Positions 55,627 to 64,000 of a stretch of DNA of 64,000 bases are shown in pieces. Within the stretch, counting starts at the first letter, position 1. Each line of letters opens with the position of its first letter. The stretch covers positions 1,837,452 through 1,901,451 of the forward strand of contig JACTAT010000035.1 of the NCBI GenBank assembly GCA_014526335.1, in the 5' to 3' direction. Under the pieces are notes generated by a model. That model searched no databases. It saw only the letters and a program-made list of their open reading frames with translations, and was not told the origin of the DNA. Origin of the DNA: Chrysaora quinquecirrha. Taxonomy: Eukaryota; Cnidaria; Scyphozoa; Semaeostomeae; Pelagiidae. The position numbers were made by a program, and so were the translations under genes.

Positions 55627-56680
55627 GTAAGAAAGAAAAATTAATTTTTCTCACATTTTGATGTTATATAATAATCCAAAAGATCGGTTCTGTACGTGTA
55701 TTCTATGCAATTAAGAGCTTAAATCCGACAAAAAATTATCTGAGTGAGATATTCAATATTGGTGCTTTGATCATCCCGTGGTGTTTCCCGATTCCCACCA
55801 ACTGCAATAAAAAATTGCTCACGCACGGTGCTTCGCTTCAATATATGAGCAGCAAATTCAAAGTGATAAAAAATTCACAAAACTATTCATTATTGATGTA
55901 ACGAAAGATCACTTTGGGCTTCAGTTTGGCAAGCATTGTCCATAAATACGTCAAAGGGAGCTTCAAAAGAAAAAGGAAAATAGCCTACGCTTTTTGTCAA
56001 TATTATGATAAGTATACAAACTTGACCTGAATCCAAATAGACATGAAAGGGAAGGAAATTTATGATGTACAGAAATTCCCGTTGTCTCTTTGACAAAGAA
56101 ACCGGCCAACCACAAGCAGAACGAAAAACCTGATTTGGTAACTGTTTTGTTTTGCATTAGGCATGTGACTATGACCGGCATCATCGTTTTAGGCATTGAT
56201 ACTTTTATTGCGGATCTAATAGTACCATGCCTATACTAATACTTTGATTCAAAATACATGCTAAAACCTATCAAAATTACGGATGCCAATCAAAGGAGAA
56301 AGTTTATGTTCGTTTGTATTAAATTTTTTGAAGATTTGATCAAAACCACCAATTTCTGCTGACCATTGTCTGAATATTTGCGTAATCTCAAATGTTGCCA
56401 CAGAATTAACTGCACCTTGCCTCCAAAACCGGAAATGAGATGCGCATGCACTATAGGCCGTTATCTCAAGAACGATATCGTGCATTTCCGCTGCACAAAG
56501 AGCGGTGCTAACAAATTTCAACTGAAATATGTAGCTTTTGACATGCTGAATTCAAATTTCTTTGTTCACATTCTCAGAAACCCGCAGTTTTTCGAAAAAT
56601 CCCCTGCAAAGTTACGAAATTTTGACTTGGCGGCTCCTTTGATGTGACATTGATCTACATCGGTAAGAGACCAAATATAA

Positions 56681-56815
56681 ATGGCGCAAAACCCCGGGAA
56701 AGCCAAGAAAACAAACAATATGTCTGCCAGCCAAGGAGACTCAACTTCTCTGCTCGTCGCAGCAAAGCAAAAAGTGGCGAAAGAAAGGCGAAAACTGACT
56801 TTTATGGTGCTGCCC
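56681..56815 (+). CDS. Possible plus-strand first exon of the transposon
   Basis: MAQNPGKAKKTNNMSASQGD leads into LVAAKQKVAKERRKLTFMVLP and a perfect 'gtgagt' donor in phase 0. The ATG lies inside the inverted repeat, so the same start (MAQNPGK) is also present at the right end on the minus strand. No downstream exon was identified. Confidence 0.3.
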
Positions 56816-57224
56816 GTGAGTTATTCCGTATATCTCAACAAAAGAAGTACTAGGCATAATGTGAAATGGGTCAGTAATAGTCTCTCGATCGTCCTCGTTG
56901 ATGCAAAATTTATCAAGGGCTGTCACGCAACGTCAATTTTGTATTTCTTCTTTGAAGGCTTTGAAACCCATCCACACGACAAATCGTCAACTATGACAAA
57001 GTAGTTTCCTTCGTTTACAAATTAGTTTACTTATGTTTAGTCAGAAAAACTACCAGAGGGGACAACAAAGGGCCAAAAAACTCGATCAGAGAAACGTAGA
57101 ATTGACGTTCCGTAGGGAAACGTACTCAAATAATAGTGATCAACATTGTGGTGGTAACTAACGTAGAGTTTGCAGATAATAAAGCTAGAAAATATCTCAA
57201 AAAGTTTTGTTCTTGCTAAAATTT

Positions 57225-57853
57225 TTACATATCAGCTTCAGACTCGGAAGACTCTTCTGTTTCATACCCAGCCTTGTCCAAGTCATCAAGTGACTCTGAT
57301 GAAGTTTCATCAGGTTGATTGACACAACCTTCGCATCTGCACATGTCATTGCAGAGATTATTTCCTTTTCTGCAGGAGCATCTCATTGTTCTGCAACCTG
57401 TTTTGCATTTACAATTTATTTCTCTCAGGAGGGCATCAGGGGCACACTTCCCATCCATCCAATCAATTTGTAGTTTACCACTGTTATCAATCTTCCATCC
57501 ATTGTTTGCTGGTGTTGGAGCATTGATAGTTTGTGTGATTGCCCGTCTCCATATTGCTGCTTGATAATTTGCCCGCTGTAAATGCTTAACAAGACAATCT
57601 TTGTTGGGTGGGATGTTCTCATCAGAAAATTTTCCTAATCGAAACATGTTGTATCTTGCTGCATTCACTTCTGTGACTTCCTTTTCACCATAAAGTAGTG
57701 CTGTCAATGCTTCTATATTGCTAATAAGTTCATCATCAATGGTGAATTCACTTCCCACTTGCATCAATACATCAAGAGCTTTCTGGTTATCACATACAAG
57801 ATTCCATGCTTTGATTTTACTTTTGCCATAGAAGGAACTTGTCGAATCACATC
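57225..57853 (-). CDS. Transposon protein, 3' exon: nuclease-like end plus CXC tail
   Basis: Joins in phase after HAFTG to give GFHAFTGCDSTSSFYGKSKI, resembling the FEN1/XPG helix-hairpin-helix region ('GcDY...I.GIG.K.A'). About 120 residues later a Cys cluster reads CKCKTGCRTMRCSCRKG and CNDMCRCEGC. Its spacing CxC-x3-C-x4-CxC-x6-C-x3-CxC-x2-C matches a Tesmin/TSO1 CXC (CRC) half-domain, a zinc-dependent DNA-binding motif. Acidic tail and stop at 57225. Confidence 0.8.
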
Positions 57854-58095
57854 CTAGCAAATTAAAATACACTATAAACATACACCCATAAATGCAATTT
57901 TTACAAGTAAATTTGCTTCAAGTGTTACAGGCAAAATAATGAAACAATTATAGACTGCTGAAATGGTAATGATTTATATATAGTACATGATGAATTTGAA
58001 AAGATTTTTTGAACAGTCTGAATAAAAAGTATACTTGACTTAAAATGGTACAATTTGAAAAAGAGCAACATTCTGACATGAAAAAACAAACTTAC

Positions 58096-58506
58096 CAGTA
58101 AAGGCATGAAATCCAATCAGTGCCTTACATTGATTATCACCTAGCTGACTTGGCAAACATGTGATGTCAATGATGCGTGCTTTCTCTTTCACTCCCGTCT
58201 CAAAGAACAATCGGCTATTAAAATGACTTGAAGTTGACAGCAAGATTATGAATACATCAGTATCAGGACTTCTGATGATAACATTCAAATGGAACTGAGA
58301 AGCATGTAATGCATGCAAAATTAAGCGCGTGTCTGCCTCTTCATGGTCACAAAACAATTCCTCAACTTCTTCAATGATTACTGGATCATCTTCATTTGGT
58401 TTCAGGATATGACACTTTTCTTTGTGACAGACAAGCAGATTTACCTTATCAAAGAAGGCAGATTTAGTGGAGGACCAGAATTCCAGCAGAAATTCAATTA
58501 AAGCTT
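58096..58506 (-). CDS. Transposon protein, middle exon: FEN1/PIN-like acidic motifs
   Basis: After EFLLEFWSSTKSAFFDKVNL the frame reaches CDHEEADTRLILHALHASQF and IIRSPDTDVFIILLSTS, then DNQCKALIGFHAFTG. The spaced acidic motifs E-E-A-D and S-P-D-T-D-V resemble the metal-binding acidic residues of FEN1/XPG/PIN nucleases. The donor 'gtaagt' joins in phase to the 3' exon. The 5' side needs phase 1, but the upstream exon ends in phase 0, so sequence is missing between them. Confidence 0.75.
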
Positions 58507-58703
58507 CTGTTATATTATTATTATATCCTTGCAGTTTTTTTATTTGTTTGTATAGTTAGCATTATTAAATTGTATGTAATGGAATTTAAAATGATATGAA
58601 CTGAACTGAAATAAATTTCCCTCTTGAAAAGTGAATGAAAAATCAAAAACTTTTTTAATACATTCAACCATGTATTTAAAATTTATTTGCCTTGTAGACC
58701 TAC

Positions 58704-59207
58704 CTTATCAGTAATGTAGACCTCTTTCTTCTTGCATATGATGCAATGCTCCGGAAGAACATGCTTGCTTCTTGGTCTTTCTTTGGTATTATTCTGAGTT
58801 TCAATCATGCCGGATAGTCGCGATGATTTGCGAAAAGAAGATTGTTCGAGTAATGAATCAAGGCTTGGAGACAAATTTCCTTCTTGGCCTACTGGTGCAA
58901 CCTCTTCTCTCCTCTTCTTTATTCTTCTCTCTGCTCTCTCGACTTGCTGCTTGTCACAAAACCGAACATAACATTCTTTATGGTAGAATAGCTGTTCTTG
59001 TTCATTGACGTTGGCAATTTTTTCAGGCCATGATTCAACATCGTCAGCGATTCTAGACGCAATAACTTGCTGACTTCCATCTAGATGAACCCACCGGCGA
59101 CAGAATTCTCTTACTTTTGTAGCGGCATGCACAGTAAACTTTTGCAAAGCGCCTGTTTTATTGGGAATGTGGATAAGGCATTGTTTCCCTCCACTAGCTT
59201 CCGCCAT
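58704..59207 (-). CDS. Transposon protein, first exon
   Basis: ATG at 59207, just inside the right inverted repeat. It reads MAEASGGKQCLIHIPNKTGA and includes a Cys/His set (FYHKECYVRFCDK, then EHCIICKKKEVYI) that may bind zinc, plus a basic stretch (RRIKKRREE). It ends at 'gtaggt' in phase 0. The proteins of this kind I recall are longer in the middle, so this copy seems to have lost a central part. Confidence 0.7.
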
Positions 59208-59639
59208 TTTTCCTTTCCCGGGATGGCTTTATATTTCCCGGGGTTTTGCGCCATTTATATTTGGTCTCTTATCGATGTAAATCAATGTCACATCAAAGGC
59301 GCCGCCAAGTCAAAATTTCGTAACTTTGCAGGGGATTTTTCGAAAAACTGCGGGTTTCTGAGAATGTGAACAAAGAAATTTGAATTCAGCATGTCAAAAG
59401 CTACATATTTCAGTTGAAATTTGTTAGCACCGCTCTTTGTGCAGCGAAACCGTTTTAAAGTTATGATAGCAGTTCACAGGTAACGGCCTACTATGTTTAT
59501 TTTGAGAAAGGATGTCAGACACAAAACCTCGGTGATAGAAATTTGAGTACATTACATAGCTGTGGCTTCACTGTTCTATAAATCTCAAAATGCACCTACT
59601 AACATTTAGATTCCATGAAATGCCTCTTCCGTTGCGTCT

Positions 59640-60235
59640 AACATGTCTCTAACATCTAACATGTCTCTAACATCTAACAAGACTGACATAAGAGTTTCTT
59701 GACTAACTTAAGAGTTACTACTAGGGTAACATGAAAGTTACTATATAGACTGACATAAAAGTTACTAGACTAACATAAGAGCAACTTGAATGACATACTG
59801 TAAGAAGTTACTAGAATGAAATAAGAGTTACCGTAGTAGATTGGCATAAGAGTTACAAGACTGGCATAAAAGTTACTATAGACTGACATAAGAATTACTA
59901 AACCAACATAAGAGTTGCTAGACTGACATAAAGAGTTAATAGACTGACATAGGAGTTACTATAGACGGACATAAGAGTTACTAGACTGACATAAGGAGTT
60001 ACTAGACTGGCATAAGAGTTACTATAGACTGTCATAAGAGTAGAGCTACCAGACTGACATAAGAGTTACTAGACTGACATAGGAGTTACTGACTAGCATA
60101 AGAGAGACTATAGACTGACATAAGGGTAACTGTTACTAGACTAACGTACATTATACTTACGCTACTACACTTACGTTACAAGACTGACGTAAGAGTTACA
60201 TAGACTGACATAAGAGTAAATTTTAGATAAGTTAG
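59640..60235. repeat. Degenerate array of a roughly 20-bp unit
   Basis: Around 25 variants of 'gactgacataagagttacta' in tandem with small insertions. It abuts the right end of the transposon. Confidence 0.9.
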
Positions 60236-62361
60236 GTAACCAAGTTTAACCAATAGTTATCTGTATTACTAAAGACCTAGTCTGGTGAATTAACCCTTGA
60301 CGTTCCCCCTGACGTTTATTCTTCCCTCTTATGTATTCCTCTCACTGGATATTTTGGTAAAGGCTTGGTTAGGCTGACGTTACAAAGGAAATTTTCACTT
60401 TTACGTCATTTCCTCGTTTGCGTCATAATCATATCAATGTTGCCTATGTTGCACGAAATTTGACATTTCGATTGACGCAAGTTTTCGCAGGCATTTTTAT
60501 GGTATCTTTATGAGAAAATTGAACGCACAATGTTCTGAAGGAGCAAGAGAAACTTTGAGAAAAGCATCGGTCTACTGAATATTCCATTCCATCAGTCGGC
60601 ATAATCATTCCTCCGCAATTTCTTCCCCCGCAGAGGTCGCATCGCACTCGCAGAACAGGGATTTCCCTGTTCAGTGCTATCCTTTTGTCCTTTGCAATTA
60701 TTCTCATCCCAGCAAATTAAATTAAAATCAACAATACCTTATTAGCATTGCAGGTACACCTGCTGGTTAATTTTTCTTATCCATTCATCTTAGTTGAAGC
60801 AATCTAAAATCGGAATTATTATATTGTTAAACCCGTTTTGAAAACAAAGATTAAAGATTGAAACAAAACATATAGAGAAATCCTGCTCTCCCAAAACAAA
60901 AAATGGGAAACTTATTAGCTGTAGCAGTTTAGAAAGAAAGGTCATATGTTTATGTTTACATACAGAAACTGTCAGCAAGAAGCCCGTTTTGTGAAGTTTT
61001 GTAAGACTGAGTTAGGGGTGTTTAAAAGTTTTGAAGACTTTTCTATGTTGTTAATCAGCTCATACTCTACGAAAGTATTTTACTTTATAGAGAAACGAAA
61101 TGCTGATTCAGCAGTTTATACGCCCGCACGGGCTCTCGTTGTATTGTGTATTGCCAGAGTGTCGAAGACATTATATTTACTTATACACTTGAGGGACATG
61201 GGGGTAAAAATACGTTTTAGAGCAATCAGTAACGATTCTGCAAAGATCTTTTAGGGTTATGTAAGGATTCTGTAAGGATTTGTTTGGATTTTTAAGTAGG
61301 CCTAGATGTTTACTTAAGAAAAGATCTGTTTGGATTCTCTTTGCAATTTCTTGAACAACACCAGGATTTTTGCAATCGTTTACAGGATTTTTCACTGTGC
61401 CCGCTCTTAGGGTGGTCGACATTGCTTATAAATCAAGTCACAAAACTAAGTCTGCAAAATGCTGGAAACAGTGTTGAACAGAGAGGAAGACAGCTTAGCG
61501 TCATTTGCCATAAGATATACTGTATGACACGAATACTTTATAGCTCTGGAGATTAGGCAAAAGCAATACTGAAGCCTCCCTCTTGTTGCTATCAAACATC
61601 AACATCATCCAAGTCCTTATGTATACCTAAAATCGCCTAAAATGACTTCCCTACATGCATCTTTTCAATGTTATGGCTTGCATTACAGTATACCGCAACT
61701 GCAATGTAATGTTGAAAGTTGCATAAGTTTTGCCTTGTAAAACATTGCTGATTCACTGCACAGTGTATTGGCTATTGACGTCCCCGACGTTCGCTTCTAT
61801 AGTGTTTTTCGAGGTGTTTTTATCCAAACGCCTCTACTGGATACAACACCCTGAGCCGGCAGAAAGTATTTTTAATTTAAAATCCAATAACATCTTGATT
61901 CAAAATCGAATAATATCGATTTACAAAATTCATAATGATGTTTTGATACGATTTTAGCCTCATAACCTCAAATACGAAATAAGAGAAAGCCATTCTGATT
62001 TCTAAAGATCTGTTTTGCGTCACATTGATAAAGACAAAGTTGTTGCCGAAATCGTCTTTCACTTTCGCAGCCTTACAGAGATGTTTAATTCTCCAAAACA
62101 ATGTAATGTGATCTTCAAAAGAGAAGGGAAAGGTAGAAATAAGGGTGGACAGCTACAGAATCTACCTCAGACCAGAAACCAAACTAAAATTTGAAACGTT
62201 TTTAAGCTTTTTGGATCTTTTGTGGAGCATACACTGAAGGCAAGTTGAGACCAGGAGTGCCAATGTCCGTATTTTCGCTCCGAAATCTGAGGGCTGAAAT
62301 ACTAGATATTTTAAGGAACTTTGAGGGCTGGAATAACGTCTACAGTTGTTTATTAAAGTGT
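60236..62361. other. No gene recognised
   Basis: Short frames only. A local cluster of 'aggattctgtaaggat' words occurs at 61255-61290. If the second transporter gene is intact this would be intron. Confidence 0.4.
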
Positions 62362-62743
62362 ACACTCTTTTTTATAAGAAACTAAGATTTTTGGTCAGTA
62401 CTCAAAGTTTCTTAGTTTTCGGACAAATTTGGTACTGAAAGTTTCTTAGCAGTTTCTTAGAATCAAAATTTTTAAGCGCCAAAACAGGTAATTGAAATTG
62501 ACACTTAAATTCTACAAATAGAAGAAGCAATACAATTCACGTTTACATCAGCTGTTTTTTCTGTAAAAAAAGACACTTATGGTGCAACAGAAGTTTGTTT
62601 TTCGATGCTTTATTTCTAACTCTAAAGATTCTTGAGACATTCGAGTTTCTTACCATTTTTGGTGGAGTACTGAAAGTTTCCTAACCAATATTGATCTCAG
62701 TACTGCGTTTCTTATAAATGGATTTCTTATAAAAAAAGAGTGT
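62362..62743. mobile_element. Mariner-type MITE with TA target duplication
   Basis: Ends CACTCTTTTTTATAAGAAAC and complement, each bordered by TA. Interior repeats 'tttcttag' and 'agtactgaaagtttc'. End sequence and architecture resemble the element at 17177-17536. Confidence 0.8.
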
Positions 62744-63460
62744 AATCTACTCGGGAATCTACTTTGCTTCCATATGCAAATTGTAAGCATTTAAGGTATC
62801 TCTGAGGTGAACCCATAGCAGCATGCAAAGCCTCGAAGTGAGATGATCATATTTCAAAAGTTTTTCTTTCTGCATTTAAATAAAATACCACAAGATCTTC
62901 TCAAGTTACATCCAGTGACAAAGGGCAACCGGATACAGCCGATGTAAAAAGCTTGGGAAACAAATTTAAACAGAACAGGATATGTAAATAAACAAATAAA
63001 TATATGCAGCAGTTGTTTAAACACACAGAGGTTATGTAAGGAAAATTCAAAACACTGCAACTGCACATACAGCATGTGCACAATTTGCTGCAAATTTATT
63101 CATGCAAAATGCTGTCTACTGTACTCTGTACTGAGCCAAAACTGTTGAAATATCTTTAAAGAAAGAATTGCTTTTTAAATTTCGCGGAGTTTGTTAGGAC
63201 TTTCGTGGAGTTTTATCAAGGAAAAACACAAAACAGCAACAACAGCAACAACAACTAAAACGAAAACACACTTTCACTTCATCAGTGGAGCGAGATTTCA
63301 CGTGACACGACAACATGCAACAAAGCGAAAAATAAACACTCGTCATAAATAAATAAAGACTTTGTTTTCATGTTTATTTCTTCGATCTGAAAATTTGATG
63401 TTGGTTTCGGCAAAAAAATTGATAGGTAGAAACTGCATGTTTCTAAAAAACCTTATAAGA

Positions 63461-63810
63461 ATGGACTTATTACACGAGTCCAAGCATGGGTTGCAGGAGT
63501 CGTGGAATTTTGGATGAAAAAGAACTTTTGATCGATAAATTGTCTATTTTGTATATCTCTCTCTGTATTCTTCTGCGAAGGCGCCATGTTATACTTGCGC
63601 GTGGCTGATTGACGTGGGATTAAGCAATCATGTCACTCAAAATGTAAGTTGAAACCTCTTCAGTTCCTAAATATCCTAAATATCGCCTTCGCAGAAGAAT
63701 ACAGAGAGAGATATACAAAATAGACAATTTATCGATCAAAAGGAATTTTCATTCAGCCGAAATTCCACGACTCCTGCAGTACCCATAGACTTATTACACA
63801 AGTCCAAGCT
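63461..63810. repeat. Long hairpin: about 125-bp arms around a roughly 90-bp loop
   Basis: 63461-63590 is the reverse complement of 63683-63810 with a few mismatches (shared 'gatcgataaattgtctattt', 'tgtattcttctgcgaaggcg', 'gcaggagtcgtggaattt'). Non-coding. A foldback element or MITE is likely. Confidence 0.85.
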
Positions 63811-64000
63811 GTCGCAGCTACAATTTTAAAATGCTGTTGGTCAGAAGGCTACCTAAGCTGAACATTGTTAGGATGAGTCTCAATGTAGCGAATTGCTGGA
63901 ACTGTTGGTCTGGATTTGATGACGGGAACTTAGACTGGTGTAATAGGTCTAACAAGATATGATCCTCCCTCTCTGAGATAGCCTTTGAATTTCGATATTC

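Larger units (their letters stand above)
56452..59493. mobile_element. DNA transposon with inverted repeats of about 214-250 bp
   Basis: The left arm at 56489-56702 is the reverse complement of 59233-59447 with only a few differences. A more diverged outer part around 'taggccgtta' extends to about 56452 and 59493. The interior carries a minus-strand, intron-containing gene and a possible short plus-strand exon. No target duplication was confirmed by eye. It lies downstream of the second transporter's exon 1. The superfamily was not assigned; the protein is not a recognised DDE transposase in the part that remains. Confidence 0.9.

Overview
This window is nuclear DNA from an animal, most likely an anthozoan cnidarian and possibly a stony coral. 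The evidence is AT-rich sequence, genes split into many short exons with GT/AG junctions, abundant simple-sequence arrays and miniature transposons, and a REJ/polycystin-type receptor gene of a kind common in marine invertebrates. I see no operons, rRNA genes, CRISPR arrays or canonical tRNA genes. The species was not determined.

Region 1 (about 0.77-21.9 kb, minus strand) holds one large gene. I could place 21 exons by splice phase. They encode a secreted or surface protein with a Cys-rich N-terminal part, short DCxxxCxG-type Cys repeats, an IPT/TIG-like module, a long REJ (receptor for egg jelly) region, a GAIN-like region with a GPS autoproteolysis motif, and a single transmembrane helix with a short cytoplasmic tail. 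The PLAT domain and channel part of polycystin-1 are absent. The first exon and signal peptide were not found. Three exons each carry an apparent single-base frame break. Its introns are filled with short inverted-repeat transposons of several families.

Region 2 (22-30.7 kb) has no recognisable gene. It holds a (GTCA)n/(GTGA)n array, a tRNA-derived SINE candidate, pentanucleotide-like arrays and unexplained unique sequence.

Region 3 (30.77-38.43 kb, minus strand) is a complete five-exon gene for a 488-residue MFS transporter of the monocarboxylate-transporter (SLC16) type. Its 4.9-kb first intron contains a head-to-tail duplication of a roughly 2.1-kb unit. The two copies differ largely by homopolymer lengths.

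Region 4 (38.5-55.3 kb) is non-coding and repeat-rich. It holds diverged and recent direct duplications, minisatellites, and a repeated block that contains a conserved but unrecognised coding segment.

Region 5 (55.39 kb onward, plus strand) starts a second SLC16-like gene. Only exon 1 is visible. It is a paralogue with the same first splice position and faces away from the first transporter. Downstream, probably inside its first intron, sits a roughly 3-kb transposon with inverted repeats of 214 bp or more. It encodes a protein with a FEN1/XPG-like nuclease signature and a Tesmin/TSO1-type CXC tail, and looks internally deleted. The last 4.5 kb holds a 20-bp-unit array, a mariner-type MITE and a long hairpin.
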